From: CAYSPU01 sp964432995
GTDB lineage: Bacteria > Verrucomicrobiota > Verrucomicrobiia > Limisphaerales > JAHDYP01
DNA length: 28,166 bases
Assembly (NCBI GenBank): GCA_964432995.1
Contig: CAYSPU010000044.1
Coordinates: 1 to 28,166, forward strand
Direction: 5' to 3'
The notes under the pieces are model-generated. The model had not been told where the DNA came from. It ran no database searches and was given only the letters and a program-made list of their open reading frames with translations. Numbering within the stretch: position 1 is the stretch's first letter; the number at the start of each line of letters is the position of its first letter. The position numbers and the translations under genes are program-made. Below, piece by piece: positions 11,201 through 18,848 of this stretch.

Positions 11201-11783
11201 CGACGGCTCCACCTACTACGACGTCGAAAAGGAACTCCAGGTCACGGCCTTCGACCGGAACTTCCACGAACAGCACATCCTCGTGCAGCCGCTCCCGTTC
11301 GCGGCGCTCGAAGAAAGCTACCCCATGATCAATGGCCGGGGCTATCCCGACACGGTGAATCCGAATGCGATTGGAAACAGCACCGTCCAGGATGTCCTCG
11401 GAATGGGCACTCCGTACGCCTCCCAGAAGATCAGCTCGCTCATCACCGCCAACGCCGGCCAGCGCGTCCTCATCCGCCTCTCCAACGTCTCGCTGTCCGA
11501 CTTCCACACCATCAGCGTCCTGGGGATCCCGATGCGCGTGGTGGCCAAGGACGCCAAGCTGCTCCGCGGCCCCGACCCGGACGGTGCGGGGCCGCTTGTG
11601 GGCGTGGATCTCTCCTACGAGACCACGTCCGCGAACATCGGCCCGGGCGAAACCATGGACCTGATCCTGAACACCGCGGGCGTGGCTCCGGGAACCTACT
11701 TCCTCTACGACGCCCGACTCAACCACTTGAGTAACGATCAGGAGGACTTCGGCGGAATGATGACCGAAATCCGCATCCAGTAG
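5269..11783 (+). CDS. Giant secreted protein: SdrD-B-like modules, right-handed beta-helix and two C-terminal cupredoxin domains (contains assembly gap)
   Basis: The ATG at 5269 is chosen because it opens a signal peptide (MKNNN, an RR segment, a Leu-rich core, then AAHGA); the frame extends upstream without one. There are 1305 residues before the N run and 862 after it. Both sides read as one protein, but in different frames, because the gap is not its true length. In order: Cna-B/SdrD-B-like modules (about nt 5740-6030, 6590-6840, 7110-7760) with Asp-rich DGDG loops, an IPT-like region (about 8410-8750), a right-handed beta-helix (about 8780-10480, spanning the gap), then two cupredoxins (about 10735-11100 and 11395-11780). 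The first cupredoxin has HSVHFHG at 10902-10922 and HCH-x5-H-x4-M at 11037-11078, giving a type 1 copper site and four trinuclear-site histidines. The second lacks these ligands. A secreted metal- or substrate-oxidising surface protein is the best inference. Confidence 0.85.
9184..9193. other. Assembly gap (10 N)
   Basis: Ten undetermined bases fall inside the beta-helix. Upstream coding ends on a complete codon at 9183. Downstream coding resumes on a codon starting at 9195 (reading I-S-N-N-R). An intact frame needs a true gap length of 2 modulo 3, so ten is a placeholder. How many helix coils are missing is unknown. Confidence 0.95.
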
Positions 11784-11833
11784 CGAATCCTGCGCACAAC
11801 GGACACCTCGACAATAGAAAGGATATGGTGAAC

Positions 11834-13165
11834 ATGAACTACCGCAACGCAATCCATGGGGGTCTGGCTGCAAGTGCCTTCCTGCTGGCCGCCCTGACCG
11901 GAACTCTCCAGGCCGCTCACACCGTCCATGACATTGACGGCGTAGAAGGCTCGGCCTTCACCCTCACTGCCCGAGCCGGACACCTCAGTACCGCCGACGG
12001 CAATAGCGTCTACTTCTGGGGGTACGCCAACGGGACCGGGCCGGCGCAGTACCCCGGCCCCACTCTCGTCCTCACCGAGGACGTGGAAGTGACCGTAACC
12101 CTCTACAACGAACTGCCGGTCCCGGTCTCCATCATCTTCCCGGGACAGACCGGAGTCACCGCCTCCGGCGGAGACCCGGGGGTCCTGACCTGGGAGGTTC
12201 CGCCGGGCACCGCCCAGCTCCCCGGCGGTCCGGTGGTCTACACCTTCACCCCCACCGAACCCGGTACCTATCTCTATGAAAGCGGTACCCAGTCCGACCT
12301 GCAGACGGAGATGGGACTGGTCGGGGCCCTCATCGTCCGCCCGGCGGACTTCGACCCGACACCCGACAGTGTGAACCGGAAGGCCTACGCCCACGCCGAC
12401 AGCGGCTACGAGCACGAGTTTCTGTTCCTCTTGTCGGAGATGGACGAACTCATCCATGACCAGGTCGAAGTACAGGTCAGGGACGGCCTCCCGGTCCAGG
12501 TCGATCTGACCAAGCGTTGGCCGGTTTACTGGTTCATCAACGGCCGCACGGGTCCGGACACTGTGCTGGACCCGGGCGCCGGTTCGCCCTGGCTGCCCCA
12601 CCAACCCTACGACGCCTTGGTGAAGATCCACGCCACCGACAGAACCCTCATGCGGGTCATCGGCGGCGGCCGGGATTCCCACCCGTTCCACCACCACGGC
12701 AACCACGCCACAGTCATCGCCCGCGACGGCCGCCTGCTGTCCAGTGCGGGCCCAACCGGGGGCACAGTCGGGGCTGACCTCGCCTATCAAGTATTCACCG
12801 TCCCCTCCAGCCCCGGCAGTACCTACGATGCCATGTTCACCTGGACGGGAGAGAAGCTGGGATGGGACGTCTACGGTCACGCACCGGGCGATCCGCTCGC
12901 TCCCGGTGAATACGCTCCGGACCACGGGAAACCGTTCCCCGTCAAGCTGCCGCCGGATCAAGATCTGACCTTTGGCCAGATGTACTCGGGCAGCCCGTTT
13001 CTCGGCACGGCCGGTGCCTTGCCTCCGGGGCAGGGCGGCTTCAATCCTGTCGCCGGCTACATGTACATGTGGCACTCCCATGCCGAAAAGGAGCTCTGCA
13101 ACAACAACATCTTCGGCGGGGGCATGATGACCTTCCTCCTGATAGCAGCACATCCGACACCCTGA
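11834..13165 (+). CDS. Secreted three-domain cupredoxin (multicopper-oxidase half) with trinuclear-type His motifs
   Basis: The ATG at 11834 lies 10 bases after AAGGA (11819-11823); the in-frame ATG at 11825 is too close. It gives a 443-residue protein with a signal peptide ending near LQAAH. Domain 1 (about 30-165) has the multicopper-oxidase signature 'YPGPTLVLTEDVEVTVTLYN' but GQ and YESG where copper ligands are expected. Domain 2 follows. Domain 3 carries H283-P-F-H286-H-H288-G and WH414-S-H416 near the C-terminus, four histidines of the kind that bind a trinuclear copper cluster. There is no HCH motif, so no type 1 site. The gene starts 50 bases after the giant cupredoxin protein, which carries the complementary motifs. 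It is probably co-expressed with it and may form one active site with it. Substrate is unknown. Confidence 0.85.
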   Translation: MNYRNAIHGGLAASAFLLAALTGTLQAAHTVHDIDGVEGSAFTLTARAGHLSTADGNSVYFWGYANGTGPAQYPGPTLVLTEDVEVTVTLYNELPVPVSIIFPGQTGVTASGGDPGVLTWEVPPGTAQLPGGPVVYTFTPTEPGTYLYESGTQSDLQTEMGLVGALIVRPADFDPTPDSVNRKAYAHADSGYEHEFLFLLSEMDELIHDQVEVQVRDGLPVQVDLTKRWPVYWFINGRTGPDTVLDPGAGSPWLPHQPYDALVKIHATDRTLMRVIGGGRDSHPFHHHGNHATVIARDGRLLSSAGPTGGTVGADLAYQVFTVPSSPGSTYDAMFTWTGEKLGWDVYGHAPGDPLAPGEYAPDHGKPFPVKLPPDQDLTFGQMYSGSPFLGTAGALPPGQGGFNPVAGYMYMWHSHAEKELCNNNIFGGGMMTFLLIAAHPTP

Positions 13166-13224
13166 CCGTAATCCATCCCTGACTGCTGACGAGAATCCAA
13201 AGACCTGCACTTAGGAGCAACACT

Positions 13225-14178
13225 ATGAATCGTTCGACACACAAATCCATCGCGGCGGCGCTCGTCGGGGGCGCCTGCCTGCTGGCCGCCACCTCCGGTT
13301 GGGGCGCCGACGTCACCCTCCGCGCTGAGCAGTTCCTCAAAGCCGTTGGCTTGCCCGACGGCACAACCACCAACATCACCATGTGGGGATTCGCCGAAGG
13401 CGTGGGAGAGCCCTCCTCGCCGGGCCCCGCCCTCGTCGTCCCCCCCGGCGACACGGTGCTCAACATCACCCTGGTGAACAACCTGGGGGTCCCCATCTCG
13501 CTGGTGATCCCCAACCAGAACGGGTACGTGCGCAGTGGTTCCGCCGAACACGTCACGTTCACCGACCCGCAAAACCGCACCCGGGCCCGGTCCTTCGTCA
13601 AACAGACTGAGCCCGGCACCTCGAGTGTCTATTCCTGGAACAATGTCACCCCGGGAACCTATCTCTACTACAGCGGCACTCACCCCGCGCTCCAAGTGCA
13701 GATGGGGCTTTACGGACTGTTGAAGAAGGACGCGCCGGCCGCAACCCCGGAAGCCTATCCCGGCATTCCCTATGCCGCGGAGGCCACCTGGATCTTCGGC
13801 GAGATTGACTTCGATGTCCATGCCGCAGTCGCGGACGGGACCTACGGAACCGCGATCACCAGCATGATCCACTCGGTTCCCGAGGTCTACGTGCTCAACG
13901 GGGAGCCCTACGGCCTCGGCGGCGTCGTGTCGCAGCCGGTCCCCGGCGGCCAGACCACCCTGGTGCGCCTGCTCAGCGCCTGCTATGACGAACGCATCCC
14001 GGTCGTCAGCGGTTACCACCTGAGCTTGGTTGCCGAGGACGGACGCGCGTATCCCCACGCCCGGGTGGAAAACGCGGTCAACCTGCCCGCGCTCAAGACC
14101 CGCGACGCGCTCCTGACACCGGTCTCCGGGACGACCTCGGTCACCGTTTACGATCGGCGGTGGCTCTCGATGCACTAA
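13225..14178 (+). CDS. Secreted two-domain cupredoxin-like protein lacking copper ligands
   Basis: A clear AGGAG (13213-13217) lies 7 bases before the ATG. The 317-residue product has a signal peptide ending near GWGAD. Its first domain parallels domain 1 of the preceding gene: MWGFAEG with SPGPALVV against FWGYANG with YPGPTLVL, and GTYLYYSGT with MGLYGLL against GTYLYESGT with MGLVGAL. The two genes probably share an ancestor. No HxH pair or HCH motif is visible, so it should not hold catalytic copper. A structural or accessory subunit of the neighbouring oxidase is plausible, as MnxE and MnxF are to MnxG, although those are not the same family. The C-terminal half (from about residue 190) is a second cupredoxin-like unit. 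Confidence 0.75.
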   Translation: MNRSTHKSIAAALVGGACLLAATSGWGADVTLRAEQFLKAVGLPDGTTTNITMWGFAEGVGEPSSPGPALVVPPGDTVLNITLVNNLGVPISLVIPNQNGYVRSGSAEHVTFTDPQNRTRARSFVKQTEPGTSSVYSWNNVTPGTYLYYSGTHPALQVQMGLYGLLKKDAPAATPEAYPGIPYAAEATWIFGEIDFDVHAAVADGTYGTAITSMIHSVPEVYVLNGEPYGLGGVVSQPVPGGQTTLVRLLSACYDERIPVVSGYHLSLVAEDGRAYPHARVENAVNLPALKTRDALLTPVSGTTSVTVYDRRWLSMH

Positions 14179-14200
14179 ACCAGCACCTGACCCACCGCCC

Positions 14201-14238
14201 CCGCGGGCGGGAGGACACCCCCATACTCCCGCCCGCGG
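14201..14238. terminator. Perfect 13-bp hairpin after the cupredoxin genes
   Basis: CCGCGGGCGGGAG (14201-14213) and CTCCCGCCCGCGG (14226-14238) are exact reverse complements with a 12-base loop. The hairpin lies 22 bases after the stop of the third cupredoxin gene and 44 before the next start. No T-run follows. It could be a terminator, an attenuator, or an mRNA-stabilising structure that sets the ratio of upstream to downstream products. Confidence 0.5.
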
Positions 14239-14282
14239 ACTCCCCTCGCAAGAACTCCCCGCAAATCCATCCAACCAAGACG

Positions 14283-14786
14283 ATGAAACCGAAAAACCGC
14301 TTCCTCCTCCCGACTTTCCTGGCGCTCTCGAGTGTCGCCCTCACCCTCCTTGCCAAGGTGACCGCCGCGGAACCGCCCTGCGCGAGTTGCAGCCAACCGA
14401 GCGCCGCCGGGTCGGTCGCGACCCTCCCCGCAACCACCTCCCCGACAGATCCGCTCCAGCAGAGGTGGGGAATCGAAATCGCCAGCTTGAGGTTGTCCGC
14501 CCAGGGATCGTTCGTCGACTTTCGTTACCGAGTGCTCGATGCCGAAAAGGCCGCCCCGCTCTCGAGCCATGATTGGCGACCCTATCTCATCGATCAGCAG
14601 ACCGGAAACAGACTGTCGGTGCCCAGCACCCCGAAGCTCGGGGCGCTCCGACAAACGGCGCAACGACTCACCCCCGGCCGGATCTACTACATCTTCTTCG
14701 GCAATGGACAGGGTCTGGTGAAGGCTGGCAGCAAGGTCACCGTCGTCGTGGGCGATTGCCGGATCGAGAACCTCACCGTCGAGTAG
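14283..14786 (+). CDS. Small secreted protein of the multicopper-oxidase cluster, function unknown
   Basis: The ATG at 14283 opens a signal peptide (MKPKNR, a hydrophobic stretch, ending near TAAEP) in a 167-residue protein; the frame extends upstream to 14160 without a signal. After a short CASC motif and a Thr/Pro linker, the mature part is one beta-rich domain: 'WGIEIASLRLSAQGSFVDFR', then RVLD, PYLID, TGNRLSVP and KLGALR, ending in VTVVVGD and LTVE. I recall similar small proteins beside large multicopper oxidases in other bacteria, but cannot confirm that here. The two cysteines of CASC just after the signal peptide could bind metal or form a disulfide. No enzyme motif is visible. Confidence 0.75.
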   Translation: MKPKNRFLLPTFLALSSVALTLLAKVTAAEPPCASCSQPSAAGSVATLPATTSPTDPLQQRWGIEIASLRLSAQGSFVDFRYRVLDAEKAAPLSSHDWRPYLIDQQTGNRLSVPSTPKLGALRQTAQRLTPGRIYYIFFGNGQGLVKAGSKVTVVVGDCRIENLTVE

Positions 14787-14900
14787 CCGAAGACGGAGGT
14801 GAGGAGCCACACGGTCAGCACCCAGCTCCGTCGGACGCGCTCAGCCAGGGGCGGTCCGGGCGCGGTGCGCCAGGCAGCGGAGAGTTGAGGATGGTTGTCG

Positions 14901-17132
14901 ATGCGCGTCATGAGCCATAGGCCAGTCCACGGCCCTGCCGCCTCCGGCCCAGGGGGCCATACGCGCATTTCGAATCTGTTCGCATGCGCGCTCGTGGCTT
15001 GCGGCCTCCTTTGCGCGTCCGCCCAGGCGGCCACCGCCACGGCCGCAGGTGCGCCCCCGGCGCCGATCCTCAATTTCCAGACCTTCACCAGTCCACAGCT
15101 TCAAACCGTGGACGGCTTCACCCGGGTCGAAGTCGAAGGCTGCGAACACCTCCGCCGTGCAGGCGCGCCCCTGGTCCCGTTCCGCACGATCCGCCTGCTC
15201 CTGCCGCCCGACCATCAGATCGGTACGCTTGAGGTGCGACCACTGGTCGAGCCGATCACGATCGCCATCGCCGAGCCGATGGAATATGGACGGATTCCCG
15301 AGGCGACGGCCGCCGGGAATGCGGTGCGGGTGGCAGCCGTCGACGGCCCCGACGCGGAGATCTATACTTCCGGCCAACCCCACCCTGCGGACTGGGTGGA
15401 ACAGGTGTCTCTGCAGCGTATGGCCGGTTACCAGATCGCGCTGCTGCGCGTGTTTCCGGTCCGCTATCTACCGCCCAGCGGTCACCTCCTCTTCGCCCCG
15501 CAGCTCGAGGTCAGGCTCACCACCGAGAGCGCTGCCGCCTATGCCCAGAACGTCAGGCCACCCGCTCGCCTCGCCGATCGCGCTCGAGAGCGCGTGGCCG
15601 ACTGGGTGGAAAACCCGGAGGCCCTTAAGCAGTATGCTCCCCGCGCCGTCAGCCTGCAGGGCGACGAGTCCTTCGACTACCTGCTGGTTACGCGGAGCAA
15701 CCTGGTGGCTGCGTTTCAGCCGCTGGTGGATCTCAAGAGGCAGAACGGCCTGGCTGTCAAAATCGAGACCGTCGAAAGCATCACCAGCACCCAGCCAGGT
15801 CTGGATTCCCCGGAGAGGATCCGCAATTTCATCCGCAGCGCCTACACCCAGTGGGGGGTGACCTATGTCCTGCTCGGCGGCGACGCCACCATCGTCCCGT
15901 GCCGCTACGCCTACGCCAACATGAACCTCTCGGAAGTCGAGTCCCGGATTCCCGCCGATCTGTATTACGCCTGCCTCGACGGCTCATGGAACAGCGACGG
16001 TGACGATCGCTGGGGCGAATCGACCGACGGACCGGCCGGGGGCGAGGTGGATCTCCTGGCTGAGGTCAGCGTGGGACGGGCCCCGGTCGATACCGCCGAG
16101 GAAATCGCCACGTTCGTCGAAAAAACCCTCCGCTACGAGACTCTCGGGCACCTTCAGCCCGAACAGGTGCTTCTTGTGGCCGAGTACCTGAAGAACACAG
16201 CAACCGGTCCGGCCCAGGGAGGCGACTTGTTCGAACCGACACTTCCCTACCTCACTGCCTATCAGCAGACGTGGCTGGACGACCGCCCCTTCACGACACC
16301 TCAATGGACCAAGCCCCAGCTCCAAACCGCACTCGACCATTCTCCTCACTTGGCACTCTTCAATGGGCACGGCGACAGCGAAACCCTCATGAGCCCCAGC
16401 CTCACGCCCTCCCGCGGGATCAGGCTGGCCGAGATCGATGCCCTGACCAACACCACTCCGTTCCTCGCCTACAGCGTCGGCTGCAACGTGGGCCAGTTCG
16501 ACAACGACCGCTGGTCGCCGGACGCCGTCGGGGAGGAACTCGTCAAACGCAACCGCCACGGCGCCTTTGCAGCCATCTTCAACTCTCGCCTGGGGTGGTA
16601 CGACCCGATCGATGAATCCAAGTACAGCGGCGAGTTCCAAGCCCGGTTCTTCGCGCAGCTCCTCGCCCGTGGCCAGACCAACCTCGGCGTGGCCAACCAG
16701 TTCTCGAGACACGACCTCGTCGGCCAGATCGAGTCGAGCGGCCTCATGCCCTACCGTTGGTGCTATTACGAAATCACCCTCCTCGGCGACCCCCACGTGG
16801 CGTGGCAAACACCCACCCCAACAGCAACGCCAGACACAGACGGCGATGGCATGCACGACCTCGCGGAGCAGGTCGCCGGCACCGACCCCGCCGACCCGGC
16901 GTCTGTGCTGGCGGTCCGGGTGCTGAGCTCAGCGGAATCCGCGGGCCAGATCCGCCTCGAATGGCCCGCGGCTCAGGGCCGAAGCTACTCCATCCTCCGC
17001 GCCCTCGTTCCGGACGGCCCGTTTGAACTCCTTGCCGGGAACCTGCCCGCCACACCACCGCTCAACAGCTACCCGGTCACCACCGACTCCGGACGGTGGT
17101 TCTACCGGATCGAAGTTCAGATCTCACCATGA
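14901..17132 (+). CDS. Secreted gingipain-type cysteine peptidase (family C25)
   Basis: The ATG at 14901 is chosen because GAGG (14887-14890) lies 10 bases before it; TTG 14895 and ATG 14910 are alternatives. The product is 743 residues with an N-terminal hydrophobic signal (ACALVACGLLCASAQA). A propeptide-like region comes first. A C25 catalytic domain (about 255-635) follows, with DYLLVT, YVLLGGD, 'RIPADLYYACLDG' and VGRAPVD. The catalytic histidine is predicted at H490 (FNGHGD) and the cysteine at C528 (SVGCNVG), in the order and near the spacing of gingipains. A Ca-binding DTDGDGMHDLAE segment and a C-terminal FYR domain close it. Family members cleave proteins at or outside the cell surface. 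Its place after the oxidase cluster makes processing of neighbouring surface proteins possible, but this is not shown. Confidence 0.88.
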   Translation: MRVMSHRPVHGPAASGPGGHTRISNLFACALVACGLLCASAQAATATAAGAPPAPILNFQTFTSPQLQTVDGFTRVEVEGCEHLRRAGAPLVPFRTIRLLLPPDHQIGTLEVRPLVEPITIAIAEPMEYGRIPEATAAGNAVRVAAVDGPDAEIYTSGQPHPADWVEQVSLQRMAGYQIALLRVFPVRYLPPSGHLLFAPQLEVRLTTESAAAYAQNVRPPARLADRARERVADWVENPEALKQYAPRAVSLQGDESFDYLLVTRSNLVAAFQPLVDLKRQNGLAVKIETVESITSTQPGLDSPERIRNFIRSAYTQWGVTYVLLGGDATIVPCRYAYANMNLSEVESRIPADLYYACLDGSWNSDGDDRWGESTDGPAGGEVDLLAEVSVGRAPVDTAEEIATFVEKTLRYETLGHLQPEQVLLVAEYLKNTATGPAQGGDLFEPTLPYLTAYQQTWLDDRPFTTPQWTKPQLQTALDHSPHLALFNGHGDSETLMSPSLTPSRGIRLAEIDALTNTTPFLAYSVGCNVGQFDNDRWSPDAVGEELVKRNRHGAFAAIFNSRLGWYDPIDESKYSGEFQARFFAQLLARGQTNLGVANQFSRHDLVGQIESSGLMPYRWCYYEITLLGDPHVAWQTPTPTATPDTDGDGMHDLAEQVAGTDPADPASVLAVRVLSSAESAGQIRLEWPAAQGRSYSILRALVPDGPFELLAGNLPATPPLNSYPVTTDSGRWFYRIEVQISP

Positions 17133-17176
17133 GCCGATCTCGCGCCGGGTATGAACTCAACTCCAGGAGTCCCAAC

Positions 17177-18817
17177 GTGAATCTCTCTGGCCAGTGCACC
17201 CGGTTCCTCGGTCTCATCCTGGCGATGGCTGCGCTCCTCGCCGAGGCCAGTCGCCCAGCCCGGGCCTTTGTCGTCAACGTCGGCGATGTCCTGGTGGCGA
17301 GCTATGACACGTGGACCGTCGTCCGGCTCGACCCCCGAACAGGCGAACAGGTCGTCTTCGGCACCTTCCTGCACCCGATGGATGTGGCTCTCCGTTCCTC
17401 GGGAGTTCTGTATATTGGCGAGTTCTACGGTGACATCCAGATGCTGGACGTGGCCGCGGAAACCGTCACCCCGATGGTCTTGACGGGCGACCTGCCGACC
17501 GAGATTTGGGGATTGACCATCGGCCCCAACGGCCGGCTCTACGTCACCGGCAAGGACCTCGGCGACGTCGACTCCGTCTTCGAGGTGAACCTCGACACCG
17601 GAGCCTCCACCCTCATTACCCAGGGCAACCTCCTCTCCGGCGTCGCTGGCGTCACCACCCTCGACAGCACCCATCTGGTGGTCAGTTGCGCTCTCGCCAA
17701 CCGCCTGGTCTCCATCTCCCTCGTCGATCATGCCCAATCCACCATCATTAGCGGAGGATTGGTCGACAGCCCCTACGACGTGGCGGTTTACGGGTCCAAG
17801 CTGTTTACGGGGGCGTACGACTCCAAATGGCTCCTCGAAGTCTCCGGTGGCAACGCCACCGTGCGGGCCAGCCTCCTCGGCAGCCCCTGGGGCATCGATG
17901 TCGACTCCCACGGCACCATCGCTGTCGGGGTCAAAGCCGTTGGTGGCGGCGTGCAACTGCTCGACCAGTCAGGGAACTCCCTCGGCAGCTACGCCAGCGC
18001 CGACATCGGCTGGGCCGCCGGCCTCGAGATCGCCAAACACGCCGTCCTCGGACCGCCCTCGATCACCACCCAGCCACAAAGTCAGACGGTGAACCAAGGG
18101 GACAACGTCACCTTTGCCGTCGTGGCCAGCGGCAGTCCCCCGTTCTCGTACCAGTGGTATTTCAACCAAACCCAAGCCATCCCCTGGGGGGTAACCAGCA
18201 CGCTCACCATCACCAACGTCCAGCCCGCCAACGCCGGCTCCTACTCCGTCGTCGTCCACAACGGCTTCTCGGTCACCAGTTCGAACGCCTGGTTGACCGT
18301 CAACCGACTCCCCGTCCCCGCCGCGCCCGTGCTCGAGCGCGCCGCCTCCCTCGGCGCCAAACGCCGCGTCGCCGATTTCCTGGGCGCCGACCCGGACGGC
18401 GACCCGGTGAGCCTCACCGCCGCCGGGCCGACTTCCATCCACGGTGGCACGGTCCAAGTCACCCACGGGTGGGTCGCGTACACCCCCCCCGCCGGGTGGA
18501 CCACCGGCGATGCCTTCAGCTTCACGGTCAGCGATGGACAAGGCGGCATCGCTTCGGGCACTGCGTCGGTCGTCGTTCCGACCGACGACCTTCCCACGGA
18601 GAACCTCATCACCGAGCCGGCCGGGGGCAATGCCACGCGGCTGCGCGGCGATGGTATCCCCGGCCGCACCTATGCCCTGGAATACAGCGAGAGCCTCGAA
18701 TTCCCCAACTGGCAGCGCCTCGCCGTTCTGGTGGCCGATTCCCACGGCAGCTTCGCCTACGTGGACGCGCCGGCAGCCGGCGCGCCACCCCGCTTCTATC
18801 GCGCCGTCGAACCCTAA
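17177..18817 (+). CDS. Secreted beta-propeller protein with Ig-like, cadherin-like and FYR C-terminal domains
   Basis: GTG at 17177 is preferred: AGGAG (17165-17169) lies 7 bases before it, and it gives a clean signal peptide ending near ARA. An in-frame ATG at 17129 overlaps the peptidase stop codon (ATGA) and would add 16 residues before the signal. The 546-residue product starts with about 270 residues of NHL/SMP-30-like propeller repeats (VVRLDPRTGEQ, LYIGEFYG, GLTIGPNGRLYVTGK). An Ig-like domain follows (PPSITTQPQSQTV to SNAWLTV), then a cadherin-like domain with ADPDGDPVS and YTPP, and a C-terminal domain ending PPRFYRAVEP. No catalytic residues are visible. It probably acts in binding or adhesion at the surface. 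Confidence 0.82.
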   Translation: MNLSGQCTRFLGLILAMAALLAEASRPARAFVVNVGDVLVASYDTWTVVRLDPRTGEQVVFGTFLHPMDVALRSSGVLYIGEFYGDIQMLDVAAETVTPMVLTGDLPTEIWGLTIGPNGRLYVTGKDLGDVDSVFEVNLDTGASTLITQGNLLSGVAGVTTLDSTHLVVSCALANRLVSISLVDHAQSTIISGGLVDSPYDVAVYGSKLFTGAYDSKWLLEVSGGNATVRASLLGSPWGIDVDSHGTIAVGVKAVGGGVQLLDQSGNSLGSYASADIGWAAGLEIAKHAVLGPPSITTQPQSQTVNQGDNVTFAVVASGSPPFSYQWYFNQTQAIPWGVTSTLTITNVQPANAGSYSVVVHNGFSVTSSNAWLTVNRLPVPAAPVLERAASLGAKRRVADFLGADPDGDPVSLTAAGPTSIHGGTVQVTHGWVAYTPPAGWTTGDAFSFTVSDGQGGIASGTASVVVPTDDLPTENLITEPAGGNATRLRGDGIPGRTYALEYSESLEFPNWQRLAVLVADSHGSFAYVDAPAAGAPPRFYRAVEP

Positions 18818-18848
18818 CCACCCTGCCGACGCAACCCATCGTATCCTG

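Noticed and set aside
8892..11873. Minus-strand open frame spanning the N gap
   Set aside because: It crosses undetermined bases and lies opposite clear beta-helix and cupredoxin coding sequence.
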